Source of the DNA: Tridacna crocea
Taxonomy: Eukaryota; Mollusca; Bivalvia; Cardiida; Cardiidae
DNA: 64,000 nt
Reading direction: 5' to 3'
Assembly (NCBI GenBank): GCA_943736015.1
Contig: OX031059.1
Coordinates: 20,950,501 to 21,014,500, forward strand
The notes below the pieces were generated by a model, which saw only the letters and a program-made list of their open reading frames with translations, was not told where the DNA came from and searched no databases. This document shows, piece by piece, positions 35,231-46,093 of the stretch; the first letter of the stretch is position 1, and each line of letters starts with the position of its first letter. The position numbers and the translations under genes are program-made.

Positions 35231-35663
35231 AAACCCTTTACCACACAATCCAGACTTTTGACGACCCTGAGAAAGAAGCCTTTTGAAAACATTGTGTGAA
35301 CAGGAGAAAATACTGACAACTAGCATTTTCTCCTCTTTCCACAATGTTTTCTACCCTTTCAAATTTGATTCACATATATTTGTTGTTTGCAAATGCTTTC
35401 ATTTTGGACTAATCTAAATTTTTTTCATTTGGTGAGTTAACTCTTTACCACACAAGAAAATTCTAGACTGGTCCAAATTGAAAGCATCTGCAGACAACAA
35501 ATTAAAGGTGACTGAAAGATAGAAATTTGTTCTGGGAAGGGTAGTAAACACTGTGGGAAAAGGAGAAAATGCTTATTACCAGCATTTTCTCCTTTTCCCA
35601 CAATGTTTTCAAGTCTTCTTTCTCAGGGGCGTCAAAAGTAGGGATTGTGTGGTAATGGGTTAA
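35231..35663. mobile_element. Two MITE A copies sharing a TTAA
   Basis: 35231-35440 (+) and 35437-35663 (-, near consensus). Confidence 0.88.
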
Positions 35664-35739
35664 AGCACTGGCTTTTTCATGAGAGTGTCATTGAACCCCA
35701 GCCTAATACTGATGAAACAGGGACACACACAGATAACTC

Positions 35740-35965
35740 TTAACCCATTATCACACAATCCCTACTTTTGATGACCCTGAGAAAGAAGCCTTTGGAAAAC
35801 ATTGTGGGAAAAGGAGAAAATGCTGGTAACCAGCATTTTCTCCTTTTCCCACAATATTTTCTACCCTTCACAAAACAAATTTCAGATTTCTGTCACTTTT
35901 TTTGTCGTCTGCAAATGCTTTTGATTAGGTTAAACCTAAAATTTTGTCGTTTAGTAATGAGTTAA
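35740..35965 (+). mobile_element. MITE family A copy
   Basis: TTAA both ends, nearly perfect hairpin. Confidence 0.92.
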
Positions 35966-36045
35966 CCAAATGATACATTGTTTATCAAAATTTAAAGCAT
36001 TCACCCATGATGAGTGATAGATTGTACAGTGTTTAATGCCAATTT

Positions 36046-36306
36046 CAACATTATTTTAGTTACTCTGCAGCAGCCAGTGCTACTATCCATGCTTTCCTGG
36101 AGTTTGTAACCAGTACTCTGCATAGTATTCTTTTCTAAGCCACTGGCTGCTTTCCCACATAACCAATGTCAAAACAACAATCAGTGGTGAGAGAGGAATG
36201 AATCCTGCCATCAATCTTTGGAAAGAAATTGACCAAGCCCGAGATCGAACCCATGATCACCTGCTCTAAAGTCCTGTAGGTTACCGATTGAGCTATCCAG
36301 GCCCAG
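36046..36306 (-). mobile_element. tRNA-derived SINE
   Basis: - strand: GGATAGCTCAATCGGTAA (A box, 36283-36294) and GGGTTCGATC (B box, 36243-36252) in a tRNA-like head, then a body with CAGCCAGTGGCTTAG and the tail GTAACTAAAATAATGTTGAA. Confidence 0.82.
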
Positions 36307-36324
36307 CATGATAAAAGACTTTTG

Positions 36325-36836
36325 CTTGGCTTTTGAAAGTTGAGAAAATATCATGGTAAATGGAGAAAAGCTAATTACCACCATTTTCTCCTTATCCCTC
36401 AATGTTTTTCAAATTGCTTCTTTCTCGGGATTAATAAATTTTTGAATTGTGGGACAGGGCTTCGTCAGCTTTGACCACCATATGATCAAAACGATGTTAA
36501 AATCTGCATAAAGACCATGATTCAATCAATTTATAAATTCTCCATTGATTTTCTGTGGATTATCACAAATAGCCTAAAACACTCTACTTCATTCTCTTTT
36601 GATGAGCATGTTAACCTTTAACCAAACAATCCCAGGTTTTTACGATCATGGGATAGAAGCCTTTTGGAAACATTGTGTGAAAAGGACAAAATGCAGGTAA
36701 TCAACATTTTCTCCTTATACCACAGTGTTTCCTACCCTTCTGGAAACAAATTCAATTTATGAGTTGCTTTCAATTTGTTGTCTGTAAGTGCTTTCAATTT
36801 TAACAAGTCTAAAATTTTGTTGTTTGGTAAAGATTT
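36325..36836. mobile_element. MITE A fragment and copy
   Basis: 36325-36430 is a decayed hairpin piece; 36611-36836 (+) is a whole copy with hairpin changes. Confidence 0.75.
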
Positions 36837-37072
36837 AAGTAATGTTTGTATGGTAATGGGTGGAATTCGATAGTGTGATAACATGGCAATACATGTAAAT
36901 GTACTGACTACATACAACGAAGATGTATTTGACTGTACTAGCAATAAATTATGCCTTGTTTTGAAACCATTGCTTGTTATTCTCCACAGTCAGTAGAATT
37001 TTAGCCATACTTCAAAATAAAATCATGTATCACTTAAAACCAGAAGTGTGATAAATAGATCACATATAATGT

Positions 37073-37569
37073 TGACCCTTTTCTCCATGACAAATTTTGA
37101 CGTGACCAAAATTAAAATTGTTTGCAGACAACAAAATAAGTGTACCTCAGATGATGATTTATGCCTTTGACGGAGAAGAAAACATAGTGGGAAATTGAGA
37201 AAATGCTGGTAACCAGCATTTTCTCCTTTCCCTGCTATGTTTTTAAAAGCCTTCTTCAGGGTCATTCAACCAGGGATTTGTGTGATAAAGGGCTAATACA
37301 GCAAAACATGTTTTGTGTCTTATTTTTGGTGTGCTCTATTCCCCGTTAACTCTTTCCCAAACAACAAAATATTGGACCAGTCCAAATTGAAAGCACTTGC
37401 AGACAACAAAATAAACATAACTGAAAATTAAAATTTGTTTCCAGCAGGATAGAAAACATTGTGTAAAAAAAGAAAATGCTGGTTACCCGTATTTTCTTTT
37501 TTTCAAACAATGTTTTCAAAGGGCTTCTATCTCGGGGTCATAAAAAGTCGGTATTGTGTGGTAAAGGAT
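37073..37569 (-). mobile_element. Two MITE A copies
   Basis: 37073-37293 and 37347-37569. The right end of the second is split by a SINE insertion. Confidence 0.83.
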
Positions 37570-37842
37570 TTGGTTGGTTGGATGTATTGGGGTTTAACGC
37601 CACTTTAACAGCTAAGGTCATATCATGACGGTCGGTGACGCACATGTGTTTCCTGGCTTTCTCACACCGGTACTTACACTACTTTCTTTCCAAAGCCACC
37701 GACTACTTTTCTCACATGCTTCAGCAGAGGTGAGAGACGAAAATACGCCCGAAAGAAAGTTCGCCTCAACCGGGTATCGAACTCACAACCACCAGGTCAT
37801 GAGTCTGACACGCTCACCACTGAGCCACCCGGGCGGGCGTGT
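37570..37842 (-). mobile_element. tRNA-derived SINE with 11-bp target duplication
   Basis: Flanked by TGGTAAAGGAT at 37559-37569 and 37843-37853, which is the end of a MITE A. - strand head: TGGCTCAGTGG (A box, 37817-37827) and GAGTTCGATAC (B box, 37775-37784). The 3' tail is GGCGTTAAACCCCAATACAT followed by CCAACCAACC, like tails of widespread metazoan SINEs. Confidence 0.9.
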
Positions 37843-38115
37843 TGGTAAAGGATCAATAAACAAAGTGATGGGTAGATTGTGCCAGTATAAGGTTGTCTAT
37901 TAATGCAATTTAGTGCTCTCTACTCCTTCACTTGTTTTACACCTATGGCTTCAGATTGGCAAAATGGGAATCCACTATACCATTGGAACTTGCAAATCTC
38001 ATTATCTGTAATTTTCTTTGCAAATGGTTGACAATTGCATGAGTTATAGCCCTTTGGATTTATTTCCTGTGGCTCAGGTGTGCGACTTTTCTAGACTGTA
38101 ATCACGACAGTGAAT

Positions 38116-38328
38116 ATACTACTCAACATTTGCTAGGGATCAGTTCGATACATCAACACGGGAATATGCTACATAAACACAGTTTTGCTTCAGAAATATT
38201 CATTTCCTTAGATAGTTTATATCATCAGTGTGGCAATCCTGCGTACTGAGAAACTATACCAAATGCATGCCGCGCATACATATTAGCTCAGTATAAGACG
38301 GTGATCCCTAGCAAATGCTGAGTAGTAT
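38116..38328. mobile_element. 213-bp element with 27-bp terminal inverted repeats
   Basis: CTCAACATTTGCTAGGGATC near the left end faces its complement at 38302-38328 with one mismatch. Ends sit at TA, so TA-target (mariner-like) is possible. No ORF. Confidence 0.8.
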
Positions 38329-38387
38329 ACATACTACTTGCCAGATAGAAGCGCTGTAGACTTTGCCAAAAGTAAACAGAGAGAGTG

Positions 38388-38616
38388 TTAACTCTTTACC
38401 AAACAAACAAATTTATTATTGGTCAAAATTGAAAGCGCCTGCAGACGACAAAATAAACATAACTCGAAAATTAAAATCTGTTTCCAGCACTGTAGAAAAC
38501 ATTGCGGGAAATAGAGAAAATGCTGGTTACCAGCATTTTCTCTTTTTCCCACAATGTTTTCAAAAGGCTTCTATCTCAGGGTTGTAAAAACAAGGGATTG
38601 TGTGGTAATGGGTTAA
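38388..38616 (-). mobile_element. MITE family A copy
   Basis: TTAA both ends; the core has ATTGCGGGAAATAGAG on one side only. Confidence 0.9.
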
Positions 38617-39255
38617 ATGCATCAAAACTTAGAGCTATCTATCACTAAATGTTATTATACCCCCCACCAGCTCCTTGTCAGAAAAACAGGTCTTTGTCAC
38701 AGAATACAGACTGGTTTAGTAAAAAGTAAGAGTTGTAAAAACCACAAGGGGAGACAATTCTGTTAGAAATCGCAGCAGTGTCATGAAAATTGCACATGCA
38801 CAACTTCATATACATGTATATAGGAACCTTGTGTGTAAATTTGAGTTCAGTACTTGAAAAACTGTAGGAGTATTACTCCGGACAAATTTGTGTCTACGAA
38901 CAGACAACCATTATGATTCAAGTGTACCCAACTCCACTAAGATGTGGGGACGTATAATCGTACCAATAAAAGTTTGGAAATCATTGTGAAGATGACAATC
39001 TGTTACTGTGTCGTCTGTTTTGGTGATAGTTGCTGGCAGAGAAAATTTCAAAACTAGGATAAAAGTTGCCATATCATGCTATCCTTGTTAACTTTTTTCG
39101 TTAATGTGGAAATTCACCTGACATTTGGACTGACTGCAAAGAATATTTTGTCATCTTCATGATATTTTCCATATTTTTCAAATGTAATGATTCAACTTTA
39201 AAAGCATTTTCTAAAGGCTGCCGAGTGTTTTTGTGGCCCTTGTTGGATTCCATGT

Positions 39256-39483
39256 TAACTCATTACCACACAATCCCTACTTTTGATGCCCCTGAGAAAG
39301 AAGCTTTTTGAAAACACTGTGGGAAAAGGAGAAAATGCTGGTAACCAGCATTTTCTCCTTTTCCCACAGTGTTTTCTACCCTCACCAGAACAAGTTTCTA
39401 TTTTTGAGTCATTTTTATTTTGTCGTCTGCAAATGCTTTCAATTTGGACTAGTCTAAAATTTTCTCATGTGGTAATGAGTTAA
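39256..39483 (+). mobile_element. MITE family A copy
   Basis: TTAA both ends; hairpin with matched ACTGTGGG/CCCACAGT, so both arms carry the same variant. Confidence 0.93.
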
Positions 39484-39610
39484 TACAAATCTATAAAACA
39501 CAGCAGCTCTACAACAGTAGGACAAAGTTCAACATGTAGTAATCATTTGTTGTATGCCGCTCTTCATACTATTTATCTATGTCAACTGACATCTGATCCC
39601 AGAGAAGAGG

Positions 39611-39839
39611 TTGACTGTTGACCAAATGACAAGATTTTAGACTGGTCCAAATTGAAAGCATTTGCAGACAACATTTAAAATATAGCTGAAATGATTGTAA
39701 ATGTCTGTGAAAGAGCAGAAAATCTTGTGGGAAAAGGAGAAAATCTTGGTAACCAGCATTTTCTACTTTTCCCACAAGATTTTCCAAAGGCTACTCACTA
39801 AAGGTTGTTAAAAGTAGGTATTGTGTGGTAATGGGTTAA
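39611..39839 (-). mobile_element. MITE family A copy
   Basis: Hairpin reads AATCTTGTGGG / CCCACAAGATT: again both arms carry the same change. Confidence 0.9.
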
Positions 39840-40037
39840 GACTGTAGCTACTTAGAGCACTGATGACAATAACAGGCACACGATTAAAAGGTTCGAAAAT
39901 CCTTGGTAAGCAAAACAAATAAACAGAATGCAGACATTATCATACAAAAAATTTTATCATAAAAATGAACAATATTAAAGAGCGCTACTGTCCGAAACTA
40001 AAGCATTACATGTATTTCCTTTATTTTCTATTAGGTC

Positions 40038-40250
40038 CAAACCCTTTATAGCACAAACAATCTGTAGTTTCATTCTTGACATGATGACAAAATGTAAGGT
40101 TTTGAATAGAAAGCATTTGCAAATGACAATTTGAACTTGCTTAAATGGCAAAATTTGTCCACCATAGGGTAACAAAACATTTTCCAACAATGCAGTCAAA
40201 ACCTCTTTTCCACTGGTTTGTACTTGCACTTGTTAAGTAAAGGCTTGAAA
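40038..40250 (-). mobile_element. Decayed MITE A copy
   Basis: CCCTTTATAGCACAAAC end and GAAAGCATTTGCAAATGAC are left. Confidence 0.55.
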
Positions 40251-40480
40251 ACAAGGTGAAAATACATGTACAAACATCATTGCAAAACAGAGTAAAATAA
40301 TGCCATTACATAAGCCAGTACATATTCATCCTTCAATCTGAAAATCAACTTGGACCCCTTCTCTTCCTAGTGGCCTATTTCTTTTGTTCGGTTCTGTAAC
40401 ATCAAAATGTAATAAATCTTTCTTCACCTGACTCATCGATTCATCCTTTGAGCTGCTAAGCGCGACTTAATGACCTTTAT

Positions 40481-40537
40481 TGGACAGTGTAGATCAAGAT
40501 CAGACTGTGCATTCCGATCCTGGATCTACACTGTTCA
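40481..40537. repeat. Foldback repeat family D
   Basis: GGACAGTGTAGATCAAGATC faces GATCCTGGATCTACACTGTT. Confidence 0.8.
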
Positions 40538-40574
40538 ATCCGGAGATATCTGTCCCAAAAAATACCTTTCAGAT

Positions 40575-41590
40575 AGAAAATCTGGTTTTTATGACCCTAA
40601 GATAGAAACCTTTTGAAAACATTGTGGAAAAAGGAGAAAAGGCTGACAACCCACATTTTTTCCTTTTCCCACATTGTTTTCTACCCTGCTGGTAACAAAT
40701 TCAATTTTTGAGTTGCGTTTAATTTGTCTTCTGCAAGAGTTATCAGTTTGGACTAATCCAAAATTTTGTCACGTGTACTTATTTAGCAAGATAAGGGTTA
40801 AAAGTACTTGCAGAAAACAAATCTGGCTGGAATTTCTTTGACAGGGTATTATAAATTGAGTGAAAAGAAGAAAATGCTAATGCTGGTGGCCTGCATTTTC
40901 TCCTTTTCCTTCAATGTTTTCAAACAAAAGCCGTCTTAAGATTTGTACAGACCTGGAAATATTTGGAATACATTTAGTTCCTAAATAAGAAATACCGCTA
41001 TTAACCGTTTACCAAGCAACAGAACTTTAGACTAGCCAAATACATTAATGACAGCACTTGCAGACGACAAATTAGACGATACTCAACACAGAAATTGAAA
41101 TTTATTTTCAGTAGAGTAGAAAAATGTTTTGAAAAGGGCTCTACCTCAAGGATGTAAAAACCAGGGATTGATTGGTAAAGGGTTTTTCTTCTCCTTTGTG
41201 GCAACGCAACAATATATTGTGGACATTGTTGCTCAAGATCAGACTGCACAGAATCTAAACTGTCCACTCTTTTATTCTAGATTATAACTGAACTGCTTCT
41301 TCATCTTGTGGTAGAACGGTGTTTGTAGCTGTTATAAGAGTACTGGTTATTTTTCTATTAGTGATAGAATTAATGCATATTGCCTCTTAACTCTTCACCA
41401 AATGAGGTAATTATGGTCCGCTGAAATTGAAAAGATTTGCAGGCAACGAATTTAAAGTGTCCAAAAAGGTGGTATTTATAACTGTTAGGGAAGAAAACAC
41501 TGTGGAAAATGGATTTCTCCTTTTTCTACAGTGTTTTCAAAACTCAGAAGTCGTAAAAACCAGGGCTTATCTTGGAAAGGGTTCATGTAA
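40575..41590. mobile_element. Group of three decayed MITE A copies
   Basis: 40575-40802 (+, hairpin partly lost), 41001-41192 (-, hairpin missing) and 41388-41590 (-, shortened hairpin). Confidence 0.65.
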
Positions 41591-41722
41591 GTATTCAATT
41601 TTCCACTTAGTTGTCTCCAAGCATGGACAAGAATCTGACTGCCTTTATCTGCCAGCCAATTCCCAAACTTGAACTTTTGTCCTGAAATGTACATTACTGC
41701 AGCTACTCATTGTGTCGGTCCT

Positions 41723-41847
41723 TTAGATCAGCAGTTTTTCAATACTTTGCTGAATCTCTTTAATCTTGGGTTTGAGCTGAGATCCTTCATTCATGGTCAC
41801 AGAGCAAGCTATAACTGGTCTGCTGACTCCACAGGCTCGACCAAGTG
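41723..41847 (-). CDS. SNU13: SNU13 exon 5, residues 88-128 and stop
   Basis: Acceptor TTTGTGTTTACAG. Encodes [20 protein letters not shown] and [20 protein letters not shown] then Ile and TAA. Phase 1 in. Confidence 0.96.
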
Positions 41848-42394
41848 CTGTAAACACAAAAAGTTACGGGTTAGTGTTATATATTATATTTCATGTATCT
41901 ATTTTTAGAAATGTTATGGGTAAAGAAATGACGTCATTTAAGCTGGGGGGAATTTTTTCCCCGTCACAGTGAATATTTTCCTCCTGCTGAAAATCTGGTC
42001 AATTAACTTGAGATCACTAGTTTTAACAGTTAGCATTCATTGACAAAATAATCGGAGGAAATATATAATTTATTTCATCAGCTTGTGGTTAATAAGGGGA
42101 AATACTTGCCTCAAAAGAGAAAGGTCCACGAAAATAACTCGTACCTTACGGCACTTGTAATTTTCGAAGACCTTTCCTTTTTTCGGCAAATATCTCCCAG
42201 TATTAAACACAAGCTGATGAAATAAACCCTACTTCTTGAAATGTGCCTCCTCCAAAAAAAAAACCCACAACTTTTATTTACCTTTATATGAAACTCCAGA
42301 ACTTTTACACCATATTTCAAAGGCTTGCCATCTCACGATCATTAAAAGTATGGGATTTTGGGGAATAGGGCTAACTCTTGAAGAAGTTTTAGCA

Positions 42395-42480
42395 AGCAAA
42401 GTAGATCAAGATTCAAGAATACTTTCAGCAGACAGAGTAGACTGTGCATAGAAGGTGCAATCTGATCTTGGATGTATCCT
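42395..42480. repeat. Family D fragment
   Basis: AGTAGATCAAGATTCAAGAA, then GACTGTGCATAGAAGGTGCA and TCTGATCTTGGATG, the motif set of family D. Confidence 0.6.
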
Positions 42481-42599
42481 TTGATTGTTTTGTGAAATAT
42501 GGAAGCAAAATTACCATCGAATAGTTTAGGTTTTTTCCCTAAACCTATTTCATATTTTGTGTACTTCTGATAAACATATCCTACTAAACTCTCCTGTCA

Positions 42600-42710
42600 A
42601 GAATTTTTAAACTCATTATCAGCATTTCCTACCTTTCCCACAATGCTTACCCTAGCCTTCTTCAAGACAGTAGAAATACTGGATTGTCTAGATAACTCAT
42701 TCTATTATTA
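42600..42710 (-). mobile_element. Decayed MITE A right half
   Basis: ATCAGCATTTCCTACCTTTC and CCTTCTTCAAGACAGTAG resemble the hairpin arm and A arm. Confidence 0.5.
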
Positions 42711-42895
42711 TACGAAAAAAAAGTGCCCATTTGCTTGTAAAACTGATTCATTTACAGAAAATGTTTATGTATACTTGCTGAATTTCTTAGTTTTCGTGTG
42801 TTTTTAAAACAAGTTCTAATAACTAACAAGATCAATTAACTCTTTAAGTCGAAATTGAAAAAAAAGTTCACTTTTCATCTGTGTGGTTTACCTAC

Positions 42896-42929
42896 CTTGC
42901 TTTGAGCTTACAAAGACATAGGGGACATT
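42896..42929 (-). CDS. SNU13: SNU13 exon 4 (34 bp), residues 77-88
   Basis: Micro-exon NVPYVFVSSKQ between TTCTGTTTTCAG and G|GTAGGT. A MITE A begins 49 bp upstream of the acceptor. Confidence 0.95.
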
Positions 42930-42978
42930 CTGAAAACAGAAAAAAAAAAACATTAATCAAAGACTTGACTTATTGTGC

Positions 42979-43158
42979 TTAAACTTTTTACTACACTATC
43001 CCGATATTTCATGACACAAATAACTAGAGCTGTCACTGTCCCACGTTTTCTACCCTTCACAAAACAAATTTCAAATTTTCAATCACTAATATTTTGTTAT
43101 CTGCAAATACTTTCGATTTGGAAATACCTAAAATTTCGTCATTTGGTCAAGAGTTAAT
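42979..43158 (+). mobile_element. MITE family A copy lacking half the hairpin
   Basis: A arm (TACACTATCCCGATATTTCA) passes into CCCACGTTTTCTACCCTTC, so the left hairpin arm is absent. Lies 49 bp upstream of SNU13 exon 4. Confidence 0.78.
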
Positions 43159-43443
43159 CTCCTTGTTCTTACAAAACAGTGGTTATGTGATAAAAAAAAA
43201 ATTATAATATTAGATCAAATTCTTAGAAAAGAGGGTTCAATGCATCAAAGAAAAAAAGTATCGATTCAGGTCGGACTGCTTAGCTGAAGCAGGCTGACAA
43301 GCCCTACATGTCTAAAACCTTTACTATTTTTCTTTTTTTTTTGTAAGTCAAAGGATTAATCTGCCTTATGACTCAGTTAGTTGTTAAAAAACAAGGATTT
43401 TATAGATCCATCGTTACAAAATGTATATCATGACCCAGCTGCA

Positions 43444-43873
43444 TAAACTCATTACCAAACGACAAAATTTTTGGCTTGTCCAGATTGAAAGCATTTGCAG
43501 ACAAAAAAATAAAAGTGACCGAAACTTTGAAGGGTAGAAAACATAGTGGGAAAAGGAGAAAATGCTGGTCACCAGCATTTTCTCCTTTTCCCTCAATATT
43601 TTCTAAAGGCTTCTTTCTAAGAGTCGTCAAAAGGTGGGTTAACTCTTTACCACACAATCCCGACTTTTAACGACCTTCAGAAAGAAAACTTTTGAAAACA
43701 TTGTGGGAAAAGGAGAAAATGCTGGTAACCAGCATTTTCTCCATTTTCCACATTGTTTTCTACCCTTCACAAAACAAATTTCATGTTTTTAATCACTTTT
43801 ATTATGTCGTCTGCAAATGCTTTTGATTTAAACAAGCCTAAAATGTAACAGTTGTTGTTTTGTAATGAGATAA
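43444..43873. mobile_element. Two MITE A copies sharing a TTAA
   Basis: 43444-43642 (-, shortened R arm) and 43639-43873 (+). The second ends about 38 bp from SNU13 exon 3. Confidence 0.88.
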
Positions 43874-43911
43874 ACTCCTCGCCCCTCCCCCTCAACTCAA
43901 GTATGACATAC

Positions 43912-44015
43912 CTTGTCTTCACAAAGTAGAGGTAGATGTAACAAGATCTCTAACGGTTCGGCATCAGCTGCCATCACAATAAATTCTGATATTCCTCTGT
44001 TTAGCGTCTTTGTAG
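43912..44015 (-). CDS. SNU13: SNU13 exon 3, residues 42-76
   Basis: Encodes [20 protein letters not shown] and [14 protein letters not shown]. Acceptor TTTTTTTTTCACAG, donor GACAAG|GTATGT. MITE A sequence lies about 38 bp past the donor and 59 bp before the acceptor. Confidence 0.96.
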
Positions 44016-44073
44016 CTGTGAAAAAAAAATCATCCGAGCTCTAGATATTAATATATATAAATATAATGTGCCT

Positions 44074-44117
44074 TTTTTTAGGCTCGTTAAAAGTCTGGAT
44101 TGTGTGGTAAAGAGCTA
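44074..44117 (-). mobile_element. MITE A end fragment
   Basis: GGCTCGTTAAAAGTCTGGAT then TGTGTGGTAAAGAGCTAA, an A-arm end alone. Confidence 0.75.
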
Positions 44118-44363
44118 AGTGATGTGAGCGTGATAAGACCACATATTCATTTTATCCATGCTTTCCTATGTTTTTGGTTGCTTTTGAAACTGAGCTTTGG
44201 ACAGCATGGAGAATGAGACAATTCTATTGACTACCCATGACATAGGGTTTATTGGAGAATAATTAATATTTTCATTTTTAAAATCAAAACCACTCCTTCT
44301 ATTTGTAGCTCTGATGCCTATAGAATTGCTACAATCTCTTATAATGTGTGACCTATTTCTCTG

Positions 44364-44592
44364 TTAACCCTTTACCCCATAAGGCATTTCTATGGTATCT
44401 CTAATTAACCCTAAAAACAGCAAGGATGAAGTTGTTTCTTATATGTATATGACACTTTTTGATAGCATAGAAAACATTGTGACAAAAGGTGAAATTGCTC
44501 GTCACGAGCAATTTCATCTTTTGTCACAATGTTTTCCAAAGCCTCCTACAAGCATTACATAGAAATGAGTATCTATGGAGTATAGGAGTAAA
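44364..44592 (-). mobile_element. MITE family B copy
   Basis: TTAACCCTTTACCCCATAAG left end; core GACAAAAGGTGAAATTGCTC; right end TATCTATGGAGTATAGGAG is drifting. Confidence 0.88.
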
Positions 44593-44907
44593 TGCATCTT
44601 TATGTGACCCATCACGCAAAAAAAAGGACCATCTGGGAATTCCATACATCAACTACATGAAAACAGATCAACGATAGTGCAGGTTAATTTAGGTCAATAA
44701 TGAAAATGATTCTGAAACAGGGTAGAATGATGACTTTTCATACAGAAATGTCATAAAAGTGAAGTGTCAGCCCTGCAGTCTGACCTGAGCTGATACTTTT
44801 TGTAGTTCCCAGATGATCCCTTTCAGCATGAAGGGTCACATACAAACGTATATCTGTAATCAAAAAGCATTAAATCAAGCTGTCGGGCCTTTTTTCATTT
44901 AAATACA

Positions 44908-45355
44908 TTAACTCTTTACCACACAATCCTGACTATTAACCACCCTGAGACAGAAAGTCTTTAAAAACATTGTGGGAAAAGGAGAAAATGCTGGTAACCA
45001 GCATTTTCTCCTTTCCCAGCAATGTTTTCTACCCTTTCCAAATCAAATTTCAGTTTTTGATTCACATTTATTTTGTTGTCTGCAAATGCTTTCTATTTTG
45101 ACTAGTCCAAAATTTTGTCGTTTAGTAATGAGTTAACCTATTACCACACAATCCCTACTTTTGACGTCCCTGAGAAAGATGCCTTTAGAAAACATTGTGG
45201 GAAAAGGAGAAAATGCTGGTAACCAGCATTTTCTCCTTTTCCCATGTTTTCTACCCTTCACAAAACAAATTTCAAATTTTCAGTCACATTCATTGTCGCC
45301 TGCAAATGCTTTCAATTTAGACTTGGTTAAAATTTTGTCGTTTGGTAATGGGTTA
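44908..45355 (+). mobile_element. Two MITE A copies in tandem sharing a TTAA
   Basis: 44908-45135 and 45132-45355; the first has CCCAGCAATG in its right hairpin arm. Confidence 0.9.
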
Positions 45356-45424
45356 AAGGGAGGCAACTATAAAAATCCGTAATTGAATACAGATTTGACT
45401 GTATGTGTACTAGCAGTAATGTGC

Positions 45425-45545
45425 CTTCATTTGCTCCTTTCTTTAGTTGCTTATAGCTGGCAGCCTGTTGAACTATGTCCAGGATACTCTTTGCCAAGGT
45501 TGGATCTGCCAATGGATAGGCTTTGGGGTTAACTTCAGAATCAGC
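45425..45545 (-). CDS. SNU13: SNU13 exon 2, residues 2-42
   Basis: Acceptor TTTTTTCCAG|GCTGAT. Encodes [20 protein letters not shown] and [20 protein letters not shown]. The junction that yields the conserved ANEATK is AATGAAG|GCACAT, a GC donor. Confidence 0.94.
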
Positions 45546-45954
45546 CTGGAAAAAAATGTTTTATTTTCTTGTTTATCAAGTTATCCTGAGTCAGAATACA
45601 TAGAAAAATGTAATTACTGAATCTTCTGGCTGTTTACTAACTTTATAAAGACAAATCCCTCCATAGAAATAGGGGATTTTCTTCATTTCGTGCAGAACAC
45701 TTTCAGTCCCATTCCCAATGGCAAAAGGTGTATCTTTTTCCCAATTCCGTAAAATAAAATTCCCAAATAGACGCTAGAAAAAGAAAACAATCTGATGTAT
45801 CAGCCAGGGTTTTCCCTGACATACAAATTTGTGGGTATTGACCACAGTTCAAGCAGGAAATCAACAATTGTCGTGTTGTAGGTATGAAACTATTCAATCG
45901 ACTCATACATGACTTAATTATCTGGCTAAATGGCCAATCCCGGAGCAGCCCCCG

Positions 45955-46093
45955 TCTTACGAACAAAGTCCATAAGAAAAAAACAAATGAATAAATGCAT
46001 GGCAGAAAGAAATAAGGGACTAGGCAGGATTTGAACCCCAGAACTCCCGGACGAAAGGCCAATACCTTAACCACTGATCCAAAAGCCTCCCGT
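45955..46093 (-). mobile_element. tRNA-derived SINE
   Basis: - strand: GGATCAGTGGTT (A box, 46069-46080) and GGTTCAAATCC (B box, 46027-46037). The tail may reach about 45880. Confidence 0.72.

Larger units (their letters stand above)
30632..41722. other. Intergenic region between convergent AGBL4 and SNU13
   Basis: No coding similarity found on either strand. About half is family A MITE. The remainder holds two SINEs and several foldbacks; 32960-33530, 34360-34900 and 38620-39250 hold nothing I can name. The 3' ends of both genes must lie here. Confidence 0.7.

Noticed and set aside
45703-46074. 123-codon open frame on the - strand
   Set aside because: Runs through the tRNA-derived SINE and into intron 1 of SNU13; no protein similarity seen.
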